A DNA stretch of 5,824 nucleotides, taken from contig CALKAJ010000230.1 in assembly GCA_937983305.1 (NCBI GenBank), forward strand, positions 1-5,824, in the 5' to 3' direction. Position 1 is the stretch's first letter, and the number at the start of each line of letters is the position of its first letter. This document shows positions 1 through 5,824 of the stretch, piece by piece. The notes under the pieces were generated by a model, which ran no database searches, had not been told where the DNA came from, and saw only the letters and a program-made list of their open reading frames with translations. A program made the position numbers and the translations under genes. Origin of the DNA: an uncultured Ignavibacteriota bacterium (GTDB lineage: Bacteria; Bacteroidota; Ignavibacteria; Tepidaquicellales; Tepidaquicellaceae).

Positions 1-44
1 ATGGTGATTCGTGACTGGAGTTCAGACGTGTGCTCTTCCGATCT
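1..44 (+). other. Illumina TruSeq adapter left at the contig end (not genomic)
   Basis: Positions 11-44 match exactly, over 34 bases, the Illumina multiplexing read-2/index adapter that starts GTGACTGGAGTTCAGACG and ends GCTCTTCCGATCT. Positions 1-10 fit the last two bases (AT) of the P7 arm followed by an 8-base index at 3-10; this part is inference. The adapter reads into the insert, so genomic sequence should begin at about 45. This stretch should be trimmed and nothing biological should be called in it. A chance genomic match of this length is not credible. Confidence 0.97.
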
Positions 45-162
45 TTTATTATAGAACACTTATAGACCATTTGTTAAAGTTAATTCGCAGAATATTCAGG
101 AATAGCTTTAATAAATGGTTTTTTTATTTGAAAACTGTTTTTAAACTTTAAATTATTATTAA

Positions 163-3100
163 ATGAAGTTATTCAGAGTTATAATAGCAACAATAGCACT
201 TTCGGTTGTTTTAATATCCGAAGGATTTACTCAGTCAGCTGACTATAAAGTTACGGCTTCAGATATTAACTTCTTTGAAGTTGAATTTTACCCGCAGTAT
301 CTTGCTAATATAAATTTTAGTAATTCTGATTTCGATTTTGATAAAAAAGGGTCTCCGGGGCTAGGGTTCAGGGCATTTCCACTTTATCTCACTTCAGATA
401 AAAACTGCAGAACAGAAATTATTGATATTAAATATGACAAAGTTGATAATCTTCAGGTAAAACCGATTCCTTCCTTGAAAAAAGGAAAAGATAAAATGAC
501 CGAAAATGTTTATGAAAACGATATGGCTATTTACGGAAAAAACTCTTTCTATCCTGCATCACATATTGAGTTTGTTAATTCCGGAGTATTAAGAGATAAA
601 TATTTTGGACATTTGAAAATTTATCCCATTATTTATAACCCTGTAACTTCAACCGCTCAAAAGGTCTCTTTCATTAAAGTTAGAGTTTATTTTAATGATG
701 CTCCTGTACTTAGTCAAAGAAAATATTCACGGGAAGAATACGCTTTTCTTGCCGGAGGCGCCTATAATTCCCCTGCTGCAATTAACTGGACAGTAAAATC
801 AATTCCTGCAATGAATACTCGCTCACTTCAAAACAGTGTACTCAACTCAGGAAATTTTCACAGACTTGAAATAAGAGAAACCGGAATTTATAAACTTGAT
901 AAAACATACCTGCAAAATGCAGGTATCAATACAAATGATATTGACCCCGCTACTTTAAAAATATATGGAAACGGCGGTACTATGCTTCCCTTCGATAATG
1001 CTCAAAATGTTCCAACTGACCTTATCGAGATGAAAATATTTGTAGCAACTGATGCAGGCGGTAAATTTGATTATTTATTATTTTACGGAAAGAGTGTTGA
1101 AGATTGGAGTTTTAACCAATTTACCAGAAAATATAACCATTATATAAATTATTTTGCTGTTAATAACTTGTTCTTTCTGACATACGGCGGTACTCAGGGA
1201 AGAAGAGCTTCAGTTTATAATTCCACTAACGTTCCAAACATTCCGCCTTTGAGTTCATTTATGGACAAATATTTTAATGAACCCGAAGTTCTTAACCTTG
1301 GCTCTACAGGAAATATATGGCTTAGTCAGCGAATTGGAGTTGATGGCTCTTTTAATTTTTCAAGAAATTTACCCGGCTATATACAGGGAACTAATCTTTT
1401 ATTAAAAGTTAGACTTGCAAACAGCACATATTATAATTTAGGTTATTTTCAAATTAAAGATGATAATTCTGCTTTCTCCTATGTTTACCCGATTTCAGGC
1501 GTTTCAAATCCATTTTCTCATGCAACGATAGAAGAACTAAATCTGAATTACTCTCTTAATTCTGGTGCGACTTCATCTGCACTAAAAGTAGGATTGCCAT
1601 CTCAGTATAATTATCCTTCGGCTCAGGGACATTATGACTTTTATGAGGTTCAATATAGCCGCTCTTTTTCAAGTGTTACAAATGATTTTATCAGAATATG
1701 GGCACCGGATACTCTCGCTAATGTTGAATTTCAGGTTTCGCCTTTCACGAGTTCGGATATTAAAGCCTTTGATGTTACTGATTATGGTAACCTCAGATTA
1801 ATTAACCCTATCTCAATAAGTAACGGAGTTGTAAGATTTCAGGATGAAATTCAGGCTAACCCTAAAGAATATATAGTTTCCGCTTTTAGCAATTTTAAAA
1901 CTCCGTTATCAATTTCCGGAAAAATTCCTAACCAGAATCTGAACGGAATTACAGACGGAGCAGATTTTATAATTTTCTCTCACCCCGATTTCTTATCAGC
2001 CGCTAACAGACTTAAAGCTCACAGAGAGACACCGGGGAAGCACTATTTAAAAACTTTTGTCTTTGATATAAATCAGGTGTTTAATGAGTTTTCAGGAGGT
2101 ATTGCAGACCCTCTCGCAATGCGAAACTTTTTAAAACATGCTTTCATTAACTGGCAAACTAAGCCCGTTTATGTTCTATTCCTTGGCGATGGCAGTTTTG
2201 ATTATAAAAACATTTACAATCTTTCGCAGAAAAACTTTGTTCCCCCTGTTCAAAAATCAGATCCGCAGATAAATGAAATATCGAGCTATGTGAGTGATGA
2301 CTTCCTTGTTGAAATTAACGAGTCTTATTCAGAACCTTTTCCCGGAAGACCTGATTTTGCTACCGGAAGATTCACAGTCAACTCACTCTCGGAAGCTAAT
2401 ATTATGGTTGATAAAATAATCGAATATGAATCTTCATCTTCCTTAGGTAATTGGAAAAAAAAGATTATGTATGTTGCTGATGACGGTTGGACAACGGAGA
2501 ATAATCAGGGACAGGAAAACAGTATTCATACTGACCAATGTGAAACAATAGCTGAAATTTATACCCCAAAAGATTTCGAAAAAGATAAAATATATATAGT
2601 TACATATCCTGCTGTTATTACACCGCAAGGAAGACGCAAACCCGGAGCAAATGTTGATATTATTAAAGGGTGGAACGACGGAAGACTTGTAATTAATTAT
2701 GTCGGACACGGAAGCACAGACCTTTGGGCACACGAACACGTTTTTGTTAGAGACGAATCAATTCCCCAGTTAACAAATAAAAATAAATATCCTTTAGTAA
2801 CCATTGCAAGCTGCGACCTTGCAAGATGGGATGACCCATTCTTAATTTCGGCAGCTGAACAGCTTGCAGGCGAATCGAACAAAGGAGCTATCGCAGTTAT
2901 TGCTGCGGTAAGACCGGTTTATAGTGCTCCTAATGCAACTTTCAATAATTATTTATGGAATAATTTTATGTTTGCAAAGGATACATTAAATTTACCAATT
3001 CGTATAGGAAGAGCTATGTATAATGTTAAAAACCAGCTTCCAAGCATTTCCGAAAATGATGCGAAATTCTGCTTAATAGGCGACCCATCTTTGAGAGTCA

Positions 3101-3528
3101 GCCTGCCGCAGTATTTTACTAAAATTGATTCAATCAATAATGTTGCAACTCCTGATATTGCTGAACTAAAAGCCCTGCAGAAAGTCAAAATTTCAGGAAG
3201 AGTACTGAGACCGGATTCAACTTTCTGGAGTGATTTCAACGGAAATATCAATCTGAAAGTTCTGGATGTTGATAAACAAATACTTTTGTATGATTATGGA
3301 TATCCGTTTAGTTTCAGACTTGACGGAGGAAATATATTCTCGGGAGTATCACAAGTCCGGAATGGTAAATGGACTATTGAATTTGTTGTCCCGAAAGATA
3401 TTTCTTATACAAATGGTACAGGTAAAATGCTTTGTTATTTCAGTGACGGTGTTAATGAAGGTTCGGGATTTAACAATACGTTTATAATGGCAGGTCTCGA
3501 TTCGAATGCTGCTATTGATACAATTTAG
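163..3528 (+). CDS. porU: T9SS signal peptidase/sortase PorU, catalytic part, ended by in-frame TAG
   Basis: This encodes the C25 (gingipain-like) cysteine peptidase of the type IX secretion system. In characterised systems PorU sits on the cell surface, removes the C-terminal sorting domain of cargo and links the cargo to the surface. A signal peptide spans about residues 1-24 (K2 and R5, then a hydrophobic stretch, with FTQ near cleavage), which supports this ATG; no Shine-Dalgarno is visible, only an A/T-rich leader. Residues about 25-590 form the N-terminal and middle beta-rich region. The C25 domain runs about 599-985 and includes FLGDGSFDY (673-681), VSDDF (710-714) and GRPDFATGR (728-736). 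It also carries the likely catalytic His849 in NYVGHG and Cys884 in ASCDLARWDDP, spaced as in gingipains, then GDPSLRV (973-979). An Ig-like segment follows before the TAG. The frame continues straight on after the stop, so this is most likely the front of a protein of about 1333 residues. PorU is a confident call; the C-terminal end is doubtful. Confidence 0.92.
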   Translation: MKLFRVIIATIALSVVLISEGFTQSADYKVTASDINFFEVEFYPQYLANINFSNSDFDFDKKGSPGLGFRAFPLYLTSDKNCRTEIIDIKYDKVDNLQVKPIPSLKKGKDKMTENVYENDMAIYGKNSFYPASHIEFVNSGVLRDKYFGHLKIYPIIYNPVTSTAQKVSFIKVRVYFNDAPVLSQRKYSREEYAFLAGGAYNSPAAINWTVKSIPAMNTRSLQNSVLNSGNFHRLEIRETGIYKLDKTYLQNAGINTNDIDPATLKIYGNGGTMLPFDNAQNVPTDLIEMKIFVATDAGGKFDYLLFYGKSVEDWSFNQFTRKYNHYINYFAVNNLFFLTYGGTQGRRASVYNSTNVPNIPPLSSFMDKYFNEPEVLNLGSTGNIWLSQRIGVDGSFNFSRNLPGYIQGTNLLLKVRLANSTYYNLGYFQIKDDNSAFSYVYPISGVSNPFSHATIEELNLNYSLNSGATSSALKVGLPSQYNYPSAQGHYDFYEVQYSRSFSSVTNDFIRIWAPDTLANVEFQVSPFTSSDIKAFDVTDYGNLRLINPISISNGVVRFQDEIQANPKEYIVSAFSNFKTPLSISGKIPNQNLNGITDGADFIIFSHPDFLSAANRLKAHRETPGKHYLKTFVFDINQVFNEFSGGIADPLAMRNFLKHAFINWQTKPVYVLFLGDGSFDYKNIYNLSQKNFVPPVQKSDPQINEISSYVSDDFLVEINESYSEPFPGRPDFATGRFTVNSLSEANIMVDKIIEYESSSSLGNWKKKIMYVADDGWTTENNQGQENSIHTDQCETIAEIYTPKDFEKDKIYIVTYPAVITPQGRRKPGANVDIIKGWNDGRLVINYVGHGSTDLWAHEHVFVRDESIPQLTNKNKYPLVTIASCDLARWDDPFLISAAEQLAGESNKGAIAVIAAVRPVYSAPNATFNNYLWNNFMFAKDTLNLPIRIGRAMYNVKNQLPSISENDAKFCLIGDPSLRVSLPQYFTKIDSINNVATPDIAELKALQKVKISGRVLRPDSTFWSDFNGNINLKVLDVDKQILLYDYGYPFSFRLDGGNIFSGVSQVRNGKWTIEFVVPKDISYTNGTGKMLCYFSDGVNEGSGFNNTFIMAGLDSNAAIDTI
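906..926. repeat. Perfect 9-bp inverted repeat with 3-base loop inside porU
   Basis: Arms ATACCTGCA (906-914) and TGCAGGTAT (918-926) are exact reverse complements around AAA. The repeat lies in the coding sequence for Y-L-Q-N-A-G-I, a segment with the usual character of this protein family, so the hairpin may simply follow from the codons used. No T-run follows it, so it does not look like a terminator. Confidence 0.5.
3526..3528 (+). other. In-frame TAG interrupting porU
   Basis: Reading frame 163 meets TAG as codon 1122, and without any shift the next codons read P-K-V-T-L-F-M-D-S-R-N-F. That is the normal continuation of PorU, where a segment of the type xP(K/R)(V/I)xLxM followed by F-x-S-G opens the last Ig-like domain. 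One base change from GAG, CAG or AAG would produce this stop. The two other complete frames in the window end in TAA. Candidate explanations are sequencing or assembly error, recent nonsense mutation, or readthrough/recoding; the sequence alone cannot decide. The unpolished contig end makes an error quite possible. Confidence 0.85.
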
Positions 3529-3546
3529 CCAAAAGTTACACTGTTT

Positions 3547-4167
3547 ATGGATTCTAGAAACTTCAGAAGCGGTGATATCGTAAATCAAAATACGAAAATT
3601 ATTTCTGATTTTTTTGATGAGAACGGAATAAACCTGACCGGAACAATTGGACATAGAATTGAAGCAATTTTAAATGATGATGAAAGTAAAAAAATTGATT
3701 TGACACAGTATTATAATTCCACTGCAACATACCGTGAAGGAACTTTGGAATATCCACTGCAAAATCTTGCGGATGGGACATATAAAATCAGAGTTAAAGC
3801 ATGGGATACGTACAATAATCCCGGTTACAGTGAGGTAAATTTCACCGTAAAAAACAATACAAACCTCGATTTTACCGAAGTATATAACTTTCCAAATCCT
3901 TTCAAAGATGCAACAAATTTTATTTTTCAACATAATTCTGATTCGCCGATTACTGTAAATATTAAAATTTATTCTGTAAGCGGCAGATTAATTAAAGATT
4001 TAAATAGAACTAATATCAATACAAAAAATGTTAATATAGAATGGGATGGTCTTGACTCTGATGGAGACGCCCTTGCAAACGGTGTATATCTTTATAAAGT
4101 GATGATTAAAAGTGACGACGGAAAATTCACAAAAACAACTTTAAATAAACTCGCAAAATTAAAATAA
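3547..4167 (+). CDS. porU: PorU C-terminal part: last Ig-like domain and FlgD-like/T9SS CTD module
   Basis: This is the tail of PorU, in the same frame as the catalytic part and separated from it only by the TAG. The true homology begins right after the stop at 3529; the ATG at 3547 is simply the first methionine (in LFMDSRNF) and has no Shine-Dalgarno or leader, so it is probably not a natural start. Numbered from that ATG, residues about 1-103 resemble the PorU domain with DENGINLTGTIGH and WDTYNNPGYSEV. Residues about 110-206 form a FlgD-Ig/CTD-like module with YNFPNPF (113-119), IYSVSGRLI, WDGLDSDGD (166-174) and NGVYLYKV (178-185), ending in a basic LNKLAKLK. There is no signal peptide, so a separately made product would stay in the cytoplasm. 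In known systems the PorU C-terminal module serves to hold PorU on PorV. Stop-to-start distance to porV is 28 bases, which suggests one operon. Confidence 0.85.
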   Translation: MDSRNFRSGDIVNQNTKIISDFFDENGINLTGTIGHRIEAILNDDESKKIDLTQYYNSTATYREGTLEYPLQNLADGTYKIRVKAWDTYNNPGYSEVNFTVKNNTNLDFTEVYNFPNPFKDATNFIFQHNSDSPITVNIKIYSVSGRLIKDLNRTNINTKNVNIEWDGLDSDGDALANGVYLYKVMIKSDDGKFTKTTLNKLAKLK

Positions 4168-4179
4168 CTTAAATCATAC

Positions 4180-4185
4180 GGAGGT
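4180..4185 (+). promoter_or_regulatory. Strong Shine-Dalgarno (GGAGGT) for porV
   Basis: GGAGGT lies 10 bases before the porV ATG at 4196 and fixes that start. It stands out because the leaders of porU and of the gene at 5381 show only A/T-rich sequence, the common state in Bacteroidota. A strong site within the porU-porV gap would allow porV to be translated well from a shared transcript independently of porU. Confidence 0.8.
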
Positions 4186-4195
4186 CTAACTTAAA

Positions 4196-5296
4196 ATGGA
4201 CAAAATTTCATCAAAAAGAACGATATTATTTATTTTTACGTTCATGTTTCTTTCTCTTTCGCTTTCAATATCTGAATTCACATTCGCTCAGAAAACTATA
4301 ACAACAGGTGTACCGTTTCTGCTTATCTCACCAAATTCAAGGGCTTCCGGTATGGGTGAATCCTTTGTAGCCATCTCTGATGATGCCACTGCTATGCACT
4401 GGAATCCATCAGGTTTAGCTTTTCAGACCAGCAATACTGAAATAAACTTCACTCACTCACCATGGCTCGCAGGTCTGGGAATTTCCGACCTGTTTTATGA
4501 TTATCTTGCCGCAAAGAAATATATTCCGAGCATTAAAGGCACAGTTGGAGTTGACCTTACTTATTTGAATATTGGAGAAATCATCACCACAAACGAATTC
4601 GGAGACAGAACCGGAGAGTACAAAGCTTACGAATTTGCTTTAGGCGTCGGCTATGGTACTAAACTTACAGATGACCTCGGTGTTGGTATTGTTGCAAGAT
4701 TAATTTACAGCCGTTTATCAATAGTAACAGTTGGTAATGAAAAAGGTGACGGTACTGCATTCACAACAGGTTTTGACCTTTCTGCAATGTATAGATTCTC
4801 AAAAGGTCCGAAGTTCATAAAAGATAAATTGTCTCTTGGAATTAACCTCTCTAATATGGGTCCGAAGATTGTTTATGTTGATGCAGACCAGGCAGACCCG
4901 CTTCCAACAAATCTTAGATTTGGTTTAGCTTATAAGGTTATCAAAAATGAAGGTAATGAATTAACTATCTCTGCTGATTTTAATAAGCTTCTTGTAAATA
5001 ACAAAGATGCTTTTTATAAAGCATTATTTACGTCCTGGAAGGGCGGTGCCGGTGAAATATTGCAATCTATGCAATCTTCTATTGGTGCTGAATACTGGTA
5101 TGGAAGCCCAAGATTAATTGCTTTAAGAGCAGGTTATTTTTATGAAGACCCTGAATATGGAAATAGAAAGTACTTAACACTCGGAGCAGGATTAAGGTAC
5201 GATTTATATGGTTTCGACTTTAGTTATATCAGTACTGCAGAAGAGAATCACCCGCTTGCAAATACATTGAGATTTGGTTTTGTAATTAATTTTTAA
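4196..5296 (+). CDS. porV: T9SS outer-membrane beta-barrel protein PorV
   Basis: PorV (also LptO) is a FadL-related outer-membrane barrel. In characterised T9SS it docks to the SprA/Sov translocon, takes up cargo by its C-terminal domain, and shuttles it to the PorU attachment complex. The 366 residues fit the family. A signal peptide covers about residues 1-31 (K3, K7, R8, a long hydrophobic core, FTFA|Q). After it comes the family hallmark TTGVPFLLISPNSRASGMG (36-54), then DDATAMHWNPSGL (62-74), where the family shows a conserved WNP-x-GL/GLA pattern. The rest alternates short hydrophobic and aromatic strands with polar loops, and the protein ends in Phe (LRFGFVINF), typical of barrels inserted by BamA. 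It follows the porU tail by 28 bases, and this porU-porV order is widespread. PorQ is a related family, but the gene pairing and N-terminal motif favour PorV. Confidence 0.93.
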   Translation: MDKISSKRTILFIFTFMFLSLSLSISEFTFAQKTITTGVPFLLISPNSRASGMGESFVAISDDATAMHWNPSGLAFQTSNTEINFTHSPWLAGLGISDLFYDYLAAKKYIPSIKGTVGVDLTYLNIGEIITTNEFGDRTGEYKAYEFALGVGYGTKLTDDLGVGIVARLIYSRLSIVTVGNEKGDGTAFTTGFDLSAMYRFSKGPKFIKDKLSLGINLSNMGPKIVYVDADQADPLPTNLRFGLAYKVIKNEGNELTISADFNKLLVNNKDAFYKALFTSWKGGAGEILQSMQSSIGAEYWYGSPRLIALRAGYFYEDPEYGNRKYLTLGAGLRYDLYGFDFSYISTAEENHPLANTLRFGFVINF

Positions 5297-5323
5297 TTAA
5301 TTTTCACTAAATTTGTCTAATCG

Positions 5324-5352
5324 GAGCCAACTTCTTAATCCGGGGTTGGCTC
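5324..5352 (+). terminator. Likely intrinsic terminator after porV
   Basis: GAGCCAAC (5324-5331) pairs perfectly with GTTGGCTC (5345-5352). Two G-U pairs and one C-G pair could extend the stem inward, leaving a loop of about 7 bases. A T-rich stretch follows from 5354 (ATTGTTTATAATTTTAATTT), although its T-run is broken. The hairpin starts 28 bases after the porV stop and lies wholly between genes, so it probably ends the porU-porV transcript and separates it from the gene at 5381. Confidence 0.75.
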
Positions 5353-5380
5353 ATTGTTTATAATTTTAATTTTTAATAAA

Positions 5381-5824
5381 ATGAAACTGACCGGAAAACT
5401 GTTTTTAGCTTTACTATTATTATGGAGTGTTAATCATTCTTTCGCACAGAATATTAATAAATCAACCTTAAAATTGTCTCATCCTTTTTCTCCAGCAGGA
5501 AATATGAAAGTCACTAAATCATCGAATACATCTGTTGCAGATACTATTACCGTTGTTGCTGTTATGATTCAATTTCAGGAAGATAATTCAGGACTAACTT
5601 CCGGTAACGGTAAATTTGACCTTTCTAATAAGTACTTTAATCCCAATACTCAGAGAGATACTGTAATTGATTCCCCTCCTTATGACAGTGCTTACTTTGC
5701 AGACCATCTACTTTTTTTGAAAAATTATTATTATAAATCGTCCAAAGGAAAATTAGTTCTCAATACTCAGTTTGTCGGTAATGTCTTCAACTTACCAAAA
5801 CAAATGCAGGAGTATTCTCCCAAA
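5381..5824 (+). CDS. Exported M6-like metalloprotease, N-terminal part (cut by window end)
   Basis: An open frame of 148 codons runs off the window without a stop. The start is supported by a signal peptide: K2 and K6, a hydrophobic core at about 7-17, and cleavage at SFA|Q (A22/Q23). No Shine-Dalgarno is seen, only an A/T-rich leader. After a low-complexity Ser/Thr/Lys linker, residues about 55-147 contain TVVAVMIQFQED, then PPYDSAYFADHLLFLKNYYYKSSKGKL and LPKQMQEYSP; this layout is what I know from the start of M6-like (immune inhibitor A-like) metallopeptidase domains in Ignavibacteria and relatives. The zinc motif HExxH would lie downstream and is not in the window, so peptidase activity is inferred. 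It is separated from porV by a terminator and probably has its own promoter. Whether it ends in a T9SS sorting domain, making it a cargo of the neighbouring system, cannot be seen. Confidence 0.7.
   Translation, partial: MKLTGKLFLALLLLWSVNHSFAQNINKSTLKLSHPFSPAGNMKVTKSSNTSVADTITVVAVMIQFQEDNSGLTSGNGKFDLSNKYFNPNTQRDTVIDSPPYDSAYFADHLLFLKNYYYKSSKGKLVLNTQFVGNVFNLPKQMQEYSPK

Noticed and set aside
1..54. Small open frame ATG (1) to TAG (52-54)
   Set aside because: It is made almost wholly of adapter and index bases, so it is synthetic and not a gene.
121..130. Possible Bacteroidota -7 promoter element before porU (TTTATTTG at 123-130, one mismatch to TAnnTTTG)
   Set aside because: The whole leader is A/T-rich, so a near match is expected by chance, and no matching upstream -33 TTTG was found at the right distance.
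2804..2825. Repeated TTGCAAG motif around the catalytic Cys codon of porU
   Set aside because: It is a short coding repeat (TIASC-DLAR) with no spacing pattern or further copies, so it is best explained by codon use.
2443..2882. Open frames on the minus strand inside porU (2443-2739 and 2697-2882)
   Set aside because: They lie opposite the conserved C25 catalytic region, show no family-like sequence and no translation signals; they are shadows of porU.
3526..3528. TAG as pyrrolysine or a known leaky-stop context
   Set aside because: The following bases (CCAAAA) do not match the known CARYYA readthrough context, and neither pyrrolysine genes nor a suppressor tRNA is visible in the window. 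It remains open only as a genome-wide check.
2949..3933. Other minus-strand frames (2949-3251, 3349-3654, 3599-3781, 3670-3933) and a plus-strand frame (3266-3487) overlapping porU
   Set aside because: All sit in alternate frames of the conserved porU sequence, have low-complexity Phe/Ile-rich or unstructured translations, and lack leaders. The plus-strand frame does not explain the TAG by a frameshift, because the porU frame itself continues unchanged.
130..5407. Fourteen-base direct repeat GAAAACTGTTTTTA at 130-143 and 5394-5407
   Set aside because: One copy is in the porU leader and the other inside the signal-peptide codons of the last gene. In A/T-rich DNA of this length a shared 14-mer can arise by chance, and neither copy has flanking structure.

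Overview
The window looks like the end of a draft-assembly contig from an A+T-rich member of the Bacteroidota/Ignavibacteriota (FCB) lineage. Three things suggest this: a type IX secretion system (T9SS) PorU-PorV pair, a system known only from that superphylum; signal peptides ending in A|Q; and start codons that mostly lack a Shine-Dalgarno sequence and sit in A/T-rich leaders. Protein style makes me lean towards Ignavibacteria or a relative, but I cannot settle the class from the sequence alone.

Layout. Bases 1-44 are not genomic: 11-44 is the standard Illumina TruSeq read-2/index adapter, and 1-10 looks like the end of the P7 arm plus an index. Bases 45-162 are a short A/T-rich leader. From 163 to 4167 there is one long reading frame encoding a PorU-type C25 (gingipain-like) cysteine peptidase. 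It is interrupted by a single in-frame TAG at 3526-3528, which separates the catalytic part (1121 residues) from a C-terminal part (212 residues after the stop) holding the FlgD-like/CTD module. Then come a clear GGAGGT ribosome binding site and porV (4196-5296), an outer-membrane beta-barrel protein. A hairpin terminator (5324-5352) follows. The window ends inside a secreted protein (5381 onward) that resembles the N-terminus of M6-like metalloproteases.

How the genes work together. In characterised T9SS, PorV receives cargo at the outer-membrane translocon and carries it to PorU, which removes the C-terminal sorting domain and attaches the cargo to the surface. The downstream exported protein could be a cargo of this system, but its C-terminus is outside the window, so this cannot be tested here.

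I see no clearly new biological system. The points most worth checking are the in-frame TAG in porU (sequence error, recent inactivation or recoding) and the adapter left at the contig end, which also lowers trust in single-base calls. No tRNA, rRNA, CRISPR array or mobile element was recognised.
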